Source of the DNA: Rectinema sp003452735
GTDB lineage: Bacteria; Spirochaetota; Spirochaetia; Treponematales; Rectinemataceae
Direction of reading: 5' to 3'
Length of the DNA stretch: 64,000 bases
NCBI GenBank assembly: GCA_035415815.1
Contig: DAOOGR010000002.1
Coordinates: 38,944-102,943 of the forward strand
The position numbers were made by a program, and so were the translations under genes. Position 1 is the stretch's first letter. Each line of letters starts with the position of its first letter. Positions 43,298-52,368 of this stretch are shown piece after piece. The notes beneath the pieces were generated by a model. The model searched no databases and was not told the DNA's origin. It saw nothing but the letters and a program-made list of their open reading frames with translations.

Positions 43298-46273
43298 ATG
43301 CAGCGCAAAATTGGCCTTCTTTTTTTGATTCAATTATTGCTTGTACCTCTTGCTGCCCAAGCTCAGATTCAGATTGATGAAGGCACTTCTAAGCCTGAAG
43401 ATGTTGGATCCAAATCTGACAACCAAATAACTCTGACTATCGAGCAGGCTGTTAGCGCTGAATATTTTAGCCTTGAAAATGGAACAAAAGAGCTTCGTCT
43501 TACTGGACCTCTTGTTATCCAATTGATCGATTCCAGCGGAGTGACACATACAATAAAGGCTCAATATGTTGTCTATAATCGTGATACGAAAGAAGTAAAA
43601 GCTATAGGCTCTGTAGAATATACTCGCCAGACTGAATATAAAACAGATATCTACAGAGGTGAATCCATAGCTGTAGATCTCGATGATAATTCTGGTGTTT
43701 TTATAGATGGCTCTTTCAATATGGAGTCAACAGCTTCTAGCTCCCGCAAACTGATAGTCCATTTTGAGTCTTTGATTTCCAGATCTGAAGAAGTGATTTC
43801 ATTGGCCAATGGATCTCTAACCGCCTGCGATGAAATAAAGCCTCATTATATTCTACGAGCAAAAAAGATCTGGCTATTCGAATCAGGAGATTGGGCAGCA
43901 TCGAATGCGATTCTATATGTAGGTGCAATACCTGTCATGTGGCTTCCTTTGTTCTATTATCCTTCTAAGGCATCGAAATTCCATCCGGTAGTTGGTTTTC
44001 GATCTCGTGCAGGAGGTTTTTTGCAGACAACCACCTATCTTGCAGGAGCACAGAGTTCGGAAGCACAGAAGTCTTCTATGCTCTCAACCACCGAAGGAGC
44101 ATTAGGTTCATTTGGAACTTATATTTCAAGAACTCAGCCCTCTAGCGAAAGCAAGAACCAGACAAATATAGCGATCTTGGGGGATGTCTATTCATCCTTG
44201 GGGGTTTTTGCTGGGCTAAGAGGTGAATTAGCAAGTACCTATTCATACGATCTTTCCTGGCTTGTAGGAGCCGCTTTTTCGCGTTCTGTTTTTCTAGAAT
44301 CGACAGGCTATTATTCTCCTTATGATAGTGCTGGTGATTATGCTTCGGTATGGAATAAATGGAAGCTTGCATCGATAGAACTCCCCATGCGCATTCTATT
44401 GAACTTCGAAGCCTCTTCAAAAAAGAATAAAACAGGACTAAAGTGGCAGATCAGTTTGCCGTTCTATTCCGATCCATTCGTTGAACAGGATTTTATGTAT
44501 CGAAATGAATCTTATGATTTTTTTTCTATTCTAGGGAATTCTTCGCTCAAGACTATAGATGAACGCAGTTCTTTCTCGCAAAAAGCAAGCCTTTCGTGGT
44601 CATGGAATCCTTCTATTGAGAAAAGTAATTTTACTTTTAGGCTTTCCAACCTTTCATCATCCTTTAATTGGAAGAGCAAATATGCTTCTACAACTGGTAT
44701 GAATTCTCAAGAGCTGCACCTCAATGCGGTAGATCCTCAAAGACATTTCTTCTATCCCGACAGTGCGCGCATTATTGATAATGCTTTCACTATGTCCGGT
44801 AACATTCTGCAGAGCAAGAATATGTCGTTAAAATGGACTAGCACGAATTCAGGCTTCATAGAAGATCGATTTTATAGTTCTCAATGGCAGAAACCTCAAG
44901 ATATCGACTTCGGAAGCTGGTATTGGCTATATGGTGGGCGCAGCAACGCTGACTTGACCTCTTCTTATTCGATAGATGATGCTGGGTTGACCTTTCAGGT
45001 TTCGACAGGCGTTCTAGGGCAGCTGCAATATCGACCTTATCTCTACGATGAACGTACAAATCCTACAACTGTGCACCCTTTCCTAATTGCAGACTACGGC
45101 TACAATACAGCGTATTGGAGCACTGGAACCAAGTTATTATGGGAGCCATTTAAGAAATCCAATATCTTTTCTGCCTCTAAATTCTCTTATTCTATTCAGG
45201 GGAAAGTAGCTAGATTGGCCTACGAAGGGCTAGATGGCAGTGGAATAGATGCCTACCCTATTTATAAACTTTATTGGTTATCATGGGACCCAACTATGAT
45301 ATCTGATCATTCTATGCTTACAGAGCTGTCTGCAAAGCTTGGGTCCACAACAGAGCGCTTGAGCTTTAAAGTTGCCTTGCCACCACTTCTCGAGAGTTAT
45401 ACACTTTCAGGTTCGACAGCCCTAGGCCTAGCAACGATGGGGGCTAGCTACGTTATATCTCGTAAAGATTCCCTAGAGGACCTCAAGTCGACTTCATTGA
45501 CCGGAAACCTTACTCTAAAGCCAACAAAAAAAATTGGGATTTCGGCAAATGCTGCTTGGGATTTCGATACTCAGGCCCCCTTAAGTCTCAGCACCGAGCT
45601 ATCGGCTTGGTCGTTCAATGCACGCTTTGTGGCTCAAAAAGCAAGCGGCTATATTTTCAAGGGTAGTTCATGGATTCAGGATGGGACTCAGTATTTCAGA
45701 CCTTCGACATTATCCCTATCTTGGAAACCCACAATGCGCTCAGATGTGCCATTATTCTCCAAGGATACGATTGGCTGGTCTGTCGAGGCAAATGGATTGC
45801 TTACTCTCAATCAGAATCTCATTCAATCTACAAATTCTACATTTGGAGCAAATCTTGGCTTCTCTATCAAGAATTCTACAGGATTATCTTTTAATTTTAC
45901 GCTTTCCTCTGTCAATTCCTCCTTCTGGCGATATTATGCATCCCTGCTTCCAAAATCAGATGACTTTGACCCTGAGCACTATTCTAAAAACTTTTTCTTG
46001 GACCTTTGGGACTCTATGTCTATTTGGGATATGAATAAGCTAAAGAATACGCTTTTTAAGTTACAGAGTCTAAAGGTGGGCCTTTCAATGGATGCCCATG
46101 ATTGGGTATTGTCCGCAAATATTGAAGCTGGACCAGAGCTTGTCACAGCATCGTCAACTCAACCGCTGCCCCACTATGAGATGGAAGTTGCCTTCAACCT
46201 GGCAGTTACATGGAAAGATATCTCTGCAATAAAAGGTTCGATAAATTATTCTGAAGGTACATTTAAGCGATGA
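43298..46273 (+). CDS. LptD/OstA-like outer-membrane assembly protein
   Basis: A 991-residue exported protein with signal peptide LLFLIQLLLVPLAAQAQ. Residues about 45-190 are an OstA/LptA-like beta-jelly-roll (TIKAQYVVYNRDTKEVKAIG, then YRGESIAVDLDDNSGVFIDG). The motif GAIPVMWLPLFYYPS opens a long C-terminal barrel, as in LptD. In Gram-negatives LptD inserts lipopolysaccharide in the outer leaflet. Spirochaetes such as Treponema keep an OstA-like protein although they lack typical LPS, so the lipid moved here may differ. No lptA/B/C/F/G genes are beside it. Confidence 0.8.
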   Translation: MQRKIGLLFLIQLLLVPLAAQAQIQIDEGTSKPEDVGSKSDNQITLTIEQAVSAEYFSLENGTKELRLTGPLVIQLIDSSGVTHTIKAQYVVYNRDTKEVKAIGSVEYTRQTEYKTDIYRGESIAVDLDDNSGVFIDGSFNMESTASSSRKLIVHFESLISRSEEVISLANGSLTACDEIKPHYILRAKKIWLFESGDWAASNAILYVGAIPVMWLPLFYYPSKASKFHPVVGFRSRAGGFLQTTTYLAGAQSSEAQKSSMLSTTEGALGSFGTYISRTQPSSESKNQTNIAILGDVYSSLGVFAGLRGELASTYSYDLSWLVGAAFSRSVFLESTGYYSPYDSAGDYASVWNKWKLASIELPMRILLNFEASSKKNKTGLKWQISLPFYSDPFVEQDFMYRNESYDFFSILGNSSLKTIDERSSFSQKASLSWSWNPSIEKSNFTFRLSNLSSSFNWKSKYASTTGMNSQELHLNAVDPQRHFFYPDSARIIDNAFTMSGNILQSKNMSLKWTSTNSGFIEDRFYSSQWQKPQDIDFGSWYWLYGGRSNADLTSSYSIDDAGLTFQVSTGVLGQLQYRPYLYDERTNPTTVHPFLIADYGYNTAYWSTGTKLLWEPFKKSNIFSASKFSYSIQGKVARLAYEGLDGSGIDAYPIYKLYWLSWDPTMISDHSMLTELSAKLGSTTERLSFKVALPPLLESYTLSGSTALGLATMGASYVISRKDSLEDLKSTSLTGNLTLKPTKKIGISANAAWDFDTQAPLSLSTELSAWSFNARFVAQKASGYIFKGSSWIQDGTQYFRPSTLSLSWKPTMRSDVPLFSKDTIGWSVEANGLLTLNQNLIQSTNSTFGANLGFSIKNSTGLSFNFTLSSVNSSFWRYYASLLPKSDDFDPEHYSKNFFLDLWDSMSIWDMNKLKNTLFKLQSLKVGLSMDAHDWVLSANIEAGPELVTASSTQPLPHYEMEVAFNLAVTWKDISAIKGSINYSEGTFKR

Positions 46274-46367
46274 GCATGTGAGTCTGCCTTAAAAATTTAA
46301 CAGGCGGTGAAAGCCCTAAAACCCGCCAATAAACAGCGAACAGTCAATAGACAATAGTGCAGATGAG

Positions 46368-46395
46368 ACCAAGAGGCTGGAAAGAGCTTCTTGGT
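46368..46395. other. Stem-loop between lptD-like gene and phoH
   Basis: ACCAAGAGGCT (46368-46378) pairs with AGCTTCTTGGT (46385-46395) over 11 bp with one G-U pair and a 6-base loop GGAAAG. No U tract follows, so it is not a standard terminator. It lies within the 168-base gap upstream of phoH and may be a leader structure. Confidence 0.6.
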
Positions 46396-46441
46396 ATTAG
46401 TATATTATTAAAGAAAGACTATTATTTGGATAGGAGTGCGA

Positions 46442-47434
46442 TTGAGTCCTTCACATATTGTGCTCGAAGATACCCAAGTGTTTGCCGAGCTTTGTGGCGC
46501 AAACGATTACAATCTATCTTTGATTGGAAGCCTTTTGGGGACTCATGTGCTTACAAGAGGTAATGAGCTTTTTGTCGAAAGCGATGATCCGGCAGTACTA
46601 AGCCTTTTCTCACGCCTTATCAGTGCAATTGGAACTTCGATAGAAGAAGGCGTACCTGCTACTCCAGAGCTTATAATAGCTCTGCATGCCGAGCTTACGC
46701 CCGATGGAAGTCAATCTTTAGATGCTTCGATAGAGAATCCCGCGGAGGAAAAAGAGAGCGATATTTCAAGGTTCCTCGATAATTGCATACAGATACCCAA
46801 TGGTTTTGGTAAGGTCTTTCCGCGGTCTGCAGGGCAGAGCCTTTATCTTCAAGGCATTGCATCACATGACCTTACTTTTTCTATAGGGCCAGCAGGAACT
46901 GGCAAAACCTATCTCGCCATGGCCTATGCGCTGAGGGAGCTCTTGACGCGATCTAAGCGGAAGCTAATTTTGACACGACCTGTAGTGGAAGCGGGAGAAA
47001 GTCTTGGTTTTTTGCCAGGTGACCTTGAGCAGAAGATAAATCCTTACCTTCGTCCTCTCTATGATGCTATGGAAGCCCTGGTTCCATACGAGACTATTAG
47101 GCGGCTCGAAGAGAGTAGGGCGGTAGAAGTGGCACCTCTCGCCTATATGCGTGGTAGAAGTCTTGCCAACTGTATAGTTATTCTAGACGAAGGCCAGAAC
47201 ACTACAAAAGAGCAAATGAAGATGTTTCTTACCCGGCTTGGAGAGCACACGAAAGCGATCGTTACAGGGGACATCACCCAGATAGATCTCCCCAAGAAAA
47301 CAGAGTCGGGTCTTATTCATGCCATAACCCTCCTTGCACATATAGATGAAGTATTTATAAGTAGGCTCGATGCCCGCGATGTGGTTCGGAGTTCTCTAGC
47401 CAGGAAAATTATTGAAGCTTATGAAAAAGAATAG
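46442..47434 (+). CDS. PhoH-like ATPase
   Basis: About 330 residues. The C-terminal PhoH domain has Walker A GPAGTGKTYLA, TRPVVEAGESLGFLPGD, Walker B CIVILDEGQNTT and TGDITQIDLP. The N-terminal 110 residues form a KH-like RNA-binding region. PhoH-like proteins lie with ybeY in rRNA-maturation gene sets and probably act on RNA. The start is best placed at TTG 46442, five bases after AGGAG (46432-46436); the in-frame GTG at 46436 overlaps that ribosome site. The pgpH gene begins inside its 3' end. Confidence 0.9.
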   Translation: MSPSHIVLEDTQVFAELCGANDYNLSLIGSLLGTHVLTRGNELFVESDDPAVLSLFSRLISAIGTSIEEGVPATPELIIALHAELTPDGSQSLDASIENPAEEKESDISRFLDNCIQIPNGFGKVFPRSAGQSLYLQGIASHDLTFSIGPAGTGKTYLAMAYALRELLTRSKRKLILTRPVVEAGESLGFLPGDLEQKINPYLRPLYDAMEALVPYETIRRLEESRAVEVAPLAYMRGRSLANCIVILDEGQNTTKEQMKMFLTRLGEHTKAIVTGDITQIDLPKKTESGLIHAITLLAHIDEVFISRLDARDVVRSSLARKIIEAYEKE

Positions 47435-49622
47435 TCAAGAATCCTGGTTCTTTGAGCTGAAAAAATCTCTTCGCTCGGTACAACCACCGCTTTGGCTGTT
47501 CTTTGCTGCAATTGTGATAGCGGCAATTGGTCTGATCCTTGTTGGGCCATCATCGATTTCAAGCCGTAGCTCACTTAAAGCGATAAAAGTAGGTGAGATC
47601 GCAGAGACTGATATTTATGCTGGCAAAGACACTATCTATATCGATAAAGAGGCGACACAGAGAAAGATTCAGGCTGAAGAGAGATTAGTACTTGCAGTCT
47701 TTGTGATGGATGACAAGATCACCGCATCTATTCGCGAAAAGGCTGAAGAATTCTCTTCATATTATTTACAACTTCTAGGCAGTAAATCTGGAAGCATCAA
47801 TGCCTTATCGCTAATGCTTAGCAGCCGTTTCCCTGATCTCCTGCAATCCGATCAGTATGAGCATCTTGTCCGCGCTGAGCTGAATGCACAGACCTTCGTA
47901 TATGTCAGCGATATTGTCGAGAGTCTCTTGAGCAAAGGCATTGTCTCCGTGCCGGAAGGTGTCTTCGATCGATTCAATCCGGATTATTATGAACTAGTAA
48001 GAATATTGAATGGAAGGGAAGAGAGCGAAAAGATAGCTGTCAGCAGCATGATTACGCTTGTCAATCTTGGCAATCGTCTGGAAGATGAAATGGATGCCCG
48101 GCATATCCCTGAATCTCTAAAGCAATATGTGAGATTTTTAGGGAAAGCGCTCTTGAGGGAAAACGCTTTTTTTGATCAAAATCTTTCGGAGAAGAGGCTT
48201 GCTGCGGCACGAGCTCGTGTAGAACCAGTAACACGCTTTGTGAGCAGGAATGAAATTCTTGTGCGCAAAGGGGAGCTAATTACACCAGAAGTTTATCAGC
48301 AGATAAAGACTATTCGTTCTTCGATCCTTGTTTCAGATATCGGCGTACTTCTTACAGGATTAGGGCTTCTTTTGATAGCTTCTTTATTAGGCCTTCTTCT
48401 TTCGAGGATGCCCGACCTGTCCGATTTCCCTATGGATCGCTCCTCACTGATATTCTTGCTAATTTCGTTTCTCATTCTTTTTTATTGGATTCTTGTTATT
48501 CAGAATTTATTGAGTGGGAAGAGCTTCTCACATGGAGCTCTTTTTGTGCCAGCATCCTTATTTGCTGGCCTTGTATCGCTCCTCTATGGAGCACGAACAG
48601 GTATTTTCTTTAGTTTGGTTTCATTCTTTCTTACAGGCGCCGCTACAAATTTAAATGCTCAATTTATGATTGGTATTCTCCTAGCCGGAATTTCTGCAAC
48701 GCTAATTATGCGCACAGCGCACACTCGCATTATGCTTGCTAGAGCGGCTGTCCTGCAGGCGCTTGTCCAAGCGATGCTAGCAATGATACTCCTCTTGAAT
48801 CAAAAACCAAGTGCAGCCGAAGTCTTACAGGCTATGGGCTTAGGAGCGCTCAACGGATTTGCAGGCGGCTCCTTTATCCTCTTGCTTTTGCCTCTCTTTG
48901 AGCGCCTGCTTGATCGATCAACGCAATTCAGACTCATGGAGTTAGCAGATACAAATGCTCCTATTTTAAAGGAGATGCTAATGAAGGCTGCCGGCACCTA
49001 TGCTCACTCGATGAATGTAGCAAATCTTGCGGAAGCTGCTGCTAAGGACATAGGCGCAAATCCGCTCTTGGCTCGTATTGGAGCTTACTATCACGATATC
49101 GGAAAAATTGACCACCCCGAATATTTTGCTGAGAATCAACAAGGCATAAATCTGCATGACGATATCAATCCAACACTCTCTGCAAGCATAATAAGACGTC
49201 ATGTCAAGGATGGCATAGAAAGAGCTCGAGAAATAGGTCTACCAAAGGAAGTGATTGAAATAATAGGCCAACATCATGGCAACTCTGTAATGGAAGCAAT
49301 TCTGGTAAAAGCAAAAGACGCTGCAGCACAAGTTGATGTTTCGTCTTATAGCTATCAAGGCGAGCGGCCAAGAAGCAAAGAAGCGGGGATAGTAATGCTT
49401 GCCGATAGCATCGAGGCAGCCTCTCGCTCTCTAAAGAATCCTAATGCATCAAAGCTTGAGGATTTTGTTCATCAATTGATTCTTAAAAAGCTCACCAATG
49501 GCCAGCTCTCTGATAGCGAGCTCACATTTAATGATATTGAGGTCGCAGAAAAGGCCTTTTTGCGAATTCTTCAATCGCAGATGCATACACGCCTGGAATA
49601 TCCGGAGCAGAGGAAACAATGA
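47421..49622 (+). CDS. pgpH: 7TM-HD family c-di-AMP phosphodiesterase (PgpH-like)
   Basis: About 733 residues: one N-terminal membrane segment (LWLFFAAIVIAAIGLILVG), an extracellular 7TMR-HDED domain (about 60-290), seven membrane segments (about 300-485), and a cytosolic HD domain with YAHSMNVANLAE, YYHDIGKIDHPEYF and IGQHHGNSVMEAI. PgpH enzymes cleave the second messenger c-di-AMP. ATG at 47421 overlaps phoH by 14 bases; a TTG at 47412 is possible. It heads directly into ybeY by a 4-bp overlap. Confidence 0.9.
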   Translation: MKKNSQESWFFELKKSLRSVQPPLWLFFAAIVIAAIGLILVGPSSISSRSSLKAIKVGEIAETDIYAGKDTIYIDKEATQRKIQAEERLVLAVFVMDDKITASIREKAEEFSSYYLQLLGSKSGSINALSLMLSSRFPDLLQSDQYEHLVRAELNAQTFVYVSDIVESLLSKGIVSVPEGVFDRFNPDYYELVRILNGREESEKIAVSSMITLVNLGNRLEDEMDARHIPESLKQYVRFLGKALLRENAFFDQNLSEKRLAAARARVEPVTRFVSRNEILVRKGELITPEVYQQIKTIRSSILVSDIGVLLTGLGLLLIASLLGLLLSRMPDLSDFPMDRSSLIFLLISFLILFYWILVIQNLLSGKSFSHGALFVPASLFAGLVSLLYGARTGIFFSLVSFFLTGAATNLNAQFMIGILLAGISATLIMRTAHTRIMLARAAVLQALVQAMLAMILLLNQKPSAAEVLQAMGLGALNGFAGGSFILLLLPLFERLLDRSTQFRLMELADTNAPILKEMLMKAAGTYAHSMNVANLAEAAAKDIGANPLLARIGAYYHDIGKIDHPEYFAENQQGINLHDDINPTLSASIIRRHVKDGIERAREIGLPKEVIEIIGQHHGNSVMEAILVKAKDAAAQVDVSSYSYQGERPRSKEAGIVMLADSIEAASRSLKNPNASKLEDFVHQLILKKLTNGQLSDSELTFNDIEVAEKAFLRILQSQMHTRLEYPEQRKQ

Positions 49623-50080
49623 ACACAAACGAAGTATTTTATTCGATGATTGGAATTGATGAGCCCTCTTGGGCACAGAGATCTGCCGACTATGCACTTT
49701 CTGTCTTGGACGCACTTGGGAAAAAAGACTGGCAGATTTCATTGACATTCTGCGATGATAATACAATACAAACCCTTAACAGAGACTATCGACATGTCGA
49801 CTCTCCTACCGATGTACTCTCTTTCGTTCTTGGTGAGTATGAGCCAATAGAAGGCAGTGAGAGTATCTATCTCGCAGGCGATATTGTTATAAGCATTCCT
49901 GCGATCGAGCGCAATGCCGAGGAATATGGAATTGGAGAAGATGAAGAGTTGCGCCGTCTAATTATTCATGGCATTCTACACTTAACTGGTATGAGCCACG
50001 AAGATGATTCGCCGGATCAGCCAATGCTGCTGCTTCAGGAACAACTCCTAAAGACATTGGGAGGAAATGTTATTCTATGA
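49619..50080 (+). CDS. ybeY: Endoribonuclease YbeY
   Basis: A 153-residue metalloprotein with the zinc motif HGILHLTGMSHEDD (H-x3-H-x5-H). DSPTDVLSF and the LAGDIVISI strand are also typical. YbeY matures the 16S rRNA 3' end and takes part in ribosome quality control. Its start overlaps pgpH and its end overlaps the CBS-domain gene, both by 4 bp (ATGA). Confidence 0.95.
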   Translation: MNTNEVFYSMIGIDEPSWAQRSADYALSVLDALGKKDWQISLTFCDDNTIQTLNRDYRHVDSPTDVLSFVLGEYEPIEGSESIYLAGDIVISIPAIERNAEEYGIGEDEELRRLIIHGILHLTGMSHEDDSPDQPMLLLQEQLLKTLGGNVIL

Positions 50081-50877
50081 ATATTCTTTCACAACTCTTT
50101 GGCGTACACGGGAAAACCGTTGAATCAAAGGATGAAGTCGTCGAAGAGCAAAGAGAAATGATCGAAGGCGTGGAGCATCTTCCCGAGACCATTGTTAGAG
50201 ATGTGATGGTTCCACGTACCGATACAGTGTGCGTCGAAGATATCAGTCCCATCGATGAAATTCTCGAGACTTTAGTAGATTCTGGGCATTCTCGAATTCC
50301 AGTATATTCAGGTACCATTGATAACATAGTAGGTATTCTATATGCGAAAGATGTTCTAGCTGCCCTTGTGAAAAAAAAGCCTCTGGAAGTTAAGAGTCTC
50401 ATGCGCCTTCCCTATTTTGTACCAGAGACAAAGCGAATAGATACTCTTCTGAAAGAATTCAAACGCCGTCATGTACACATAGCTATCGCAGTGGATGAAT
50501 ATGGAGGGACTGCAGGCATAATAAGCCTTGAAGACATAATCGAAGAGATAGTAGGAGAAATTCAGGATGAGTTCGACGAAGAGGCAGATCAGGTTGTGCC
50601 AATCGGAAAGAATCGCTGGTCCTGCGATGCCCGCATTCATCTAGAAGACCTCAATGATGCAATAGGCGCCGAGTTGCCTTATGAGGAATATGATAGTCTG
50701 GCGGGCTATGTTTTTGATCTTTTTGAGCGGATACCTTCAAAGGGAGAGCAGGTTACAGTCGGTGATCTGCAATTTACAGTTGAAGAGATGGAAGGCCACA
50801 GGTTGACAAAAATCTGCATAGAAAAGCTTGACATGAGCCAAGAGGATTCTCCTTTTACACCTATGCATGTTTCATAA
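50077..50877 (+). CDS. CorC/HlyC-family protein with two CBS domains
   Basis: A 266-residue cytosolic protein. Two CBS repeats (about 45-175) begin with RDVMVPRTDTVCVEDI and include HIAIAVDEYGGTAGIISLEDI. The C-terminal CorC_HlyC (transporter-associated) domain follows (about 190-265). It lacks the membrane domain of the longer hemolysin-C relatives, as in E. coli CorC, which is linked to Mg/Co export and lies in a phoH-ybeY-corC cluster. The same order is seen here. Confidence 0.88.
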   Translation: MNILSQLFGVHGKTVESKDEVVEEQREMIEGVEHLPETIVRDVMVPRTDTVCVEDISPIDEILETLVDSGHSRIPVYSGTIDNIVGILYAKDVLAALVKKKPLEVKSLMRLPYFVPETKRIDTLLKEFKRRHVHIAIAVDEYGGTAGIISLEDIIEEIVGEIQDEFDEEADQVVPIGKNRWSCDARIHLEDLNDAIGAELPYEEYDSLAGYVFDLFERIPSKGEQVTVGDLQFTVEEMEGHRLTKICIEKLDMSQEDSPFTPMHVS

Positions 50878-50996
50878 AATGAAACACAGCCCTAAATCCC
50901 AATTTTGCTTGCGGAAATCGATAACGGGGTATAGAATCATAAGAGTGATCTTTACCCCACAGATCAATTAACAACAATCCCTAAAAGGAGGGAGAA

Positions 50997-52343
50997 ATGA
51001 ATTCCTACATAAAAGAAGTGCTGGATGGGCTTCGCGCTCGATATCCGTGGGAGAGCGAATTTTTACAAGCTACTGAGGAAGTCCTCGAATCGATTACTCC
51101 CCTCATCGAGGCAGAGCCGAAATATCGCCAGCAAAAGATTCTAGAGCGGATCGTCGAACCTGAGCGGGTAGTGATATTCCGTGTGCCATGGGTAGATGAC
51201 AAAGGCGAATATCATGTCAACCGAGGATATCGTGTTCAGTTCAATTCCGCTATTGGGCCTTACAAGGGTGGCATTAGATTCCATCCTAAAGTCACACTCT
51301 CCACCCTCAAGTTCCTTGGATTTGAGCAGGTATTCAAGAATTCGCTTACAGGTCTTCCGATGGGGGGAGGCAAGGGTGGTTCGGATTTTGATCCGAATGG
51401 GAAGAGCGACAACGAAATCATGCGATTCTGCCAGAGCTTCATTACCGAACTATTCCGCTATATAGGCGCAGATACAGATGTGCCGGCAGGCGACATTGGA
51501 GTAGGCGGCCGTGAGGTAGGCTATATGTTTGGCCAATACAAGAGAATCGCGAATGAGTTCACGGGTGTCTTTACTGGCAAGGGACTGACTTTTGGAGGTT
51601 CGCTTGTTAGACCAGAAGCCACCGGCTTCGGCGCGGTGTATTTTGCTGAAGAAATGCTCAAGACCATGGGCGACACAATAGAAGGAAAGACAGTGGCCAT
51701 ATCTGGTTTTGGCAATGTAGCATGGGGCGCATGCATGAAAGCTAGCCAGCGCGGTGCTAAGGTGCTTACCATTTCCGGGCCGGATGGCTATATCTATGAT
51801 CCGGACGGGGTCGGCACTAAGGAAAAGTGGGACTACCTTGGCGAAATGCTCATAATAGACCGCAACAAGGTCGAGAACTATGTCAGGAAATTCCCTAACG
51901 CCGTGTTCCACAAGGGCAAGAAACCATGGGAGCAAAAGGTGGATTTAGCCATGCCTTGTGCTATCCAGAATGAGATGAATGGCGAAGATGCAAGAATGCT
52001 AGTTGAAAATGGCGTCAAAGTTGTTGTCGAAGTTTCGAATATGGGCTGCATGCCTGAGGCTTGGAAGTACTTTATAGAGAAGAAGATTCCTTTTGGCCCT
52101 GGTAAAGCAGCGAATGCAGGCGGCGTGGCAACAAGCGGGCTTGAAATGAGCCAGAATTCGATGCGTCTATCCTGGAGTGCAGAGGAAGTGGACAGACGTT
52201 TGCATGAAATAATGGCGAACATCCACAAGAGCTGTGTTGAGACAGCGGCAAAGTATGGTTTTGAAGGCAATTACGTCGTTGGTGCAAACATTGCTGGATT
52301 CAAGAAAGTTGCAGACGCTATGATTGCACAAGGACTTGTGTAG
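50997..52343 (+). CDS. gdhA: NADP-type glutamate dehydrogenase (hexameric, class I)
   Basis: A 448-residue enzyme joining ammonia and 2-oxoglutarate to glutamate. LTGLPMGGGKGGSDFDP holds the catalytic lysine region, DTDVPAGDIGVGGRE the following block, and ISGFGNVAWG the dinucleotide-binding Rossmann motif. Length and motifs fit the biosynthetic hexameric type. Ribosome site AAAGGAGGG. A weak promoter-like pair (TTGCGG then TAGAAT, 17 bases apart) lies near 50910-50940. It supplies the amino donor for aminotransferases, including those for Phe/Tyr. Confidence 0.94.
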   Translation: MNSYIKEVLDGLRARYPWESEFLQATEEVLESITPLIEAEPKYRQQKILERIVEPERVVIFRVPWVDDKGEYHVNRGYRVQFNSAIGPYKGGIRFHPKVTLSTLKFLGFEQVFKNSLTGLPMGGGKGGSDFDPNGKSDNEIMRFCQSFITELFRYIGADTDVPAGDIGVGGREVGYMFGQYKRIANEFTGVFTGKGLTFGGSLVRPEATGFGAVYFAEEMLKTMGDTIEGKTVAISGFGNVAWGACMKASQRGAKVLTISGPDGYIYDPDGVGTKEKWDYLGEMLIIDRNKVENYVRKFPNAVFHKGKKPWEQKVDLAMPCAIQNEMNGEDARMLVENGVKVVVEVSNMGCMPEAWKYFIEKKIPFGPGKAANAGGVATSGLEMSQNSMRLSWSAEEVDRRLHEIMANIHKSCVETAAKYGFEGNYVVGANIAGFKKVADAMIAQGLV

Positions 52344-52368
52344 TTGTAGAGGGTTTTGCATAGAACCA

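Noticed and set aside
50878..50996. Riboswitch in the gdhA leader
   Set aside because: The 119-base gap shows no conserved glutamine- or ammonium-related aptamer or paired terminator; only a weak promoter and ribosome site are seen.
51450..51935. A 161-codon frame antisense to gdhA
   Set aside because: The glutamate dehydrogenase motifs on the plus strand are complete, and the antisense frame has no start signals.
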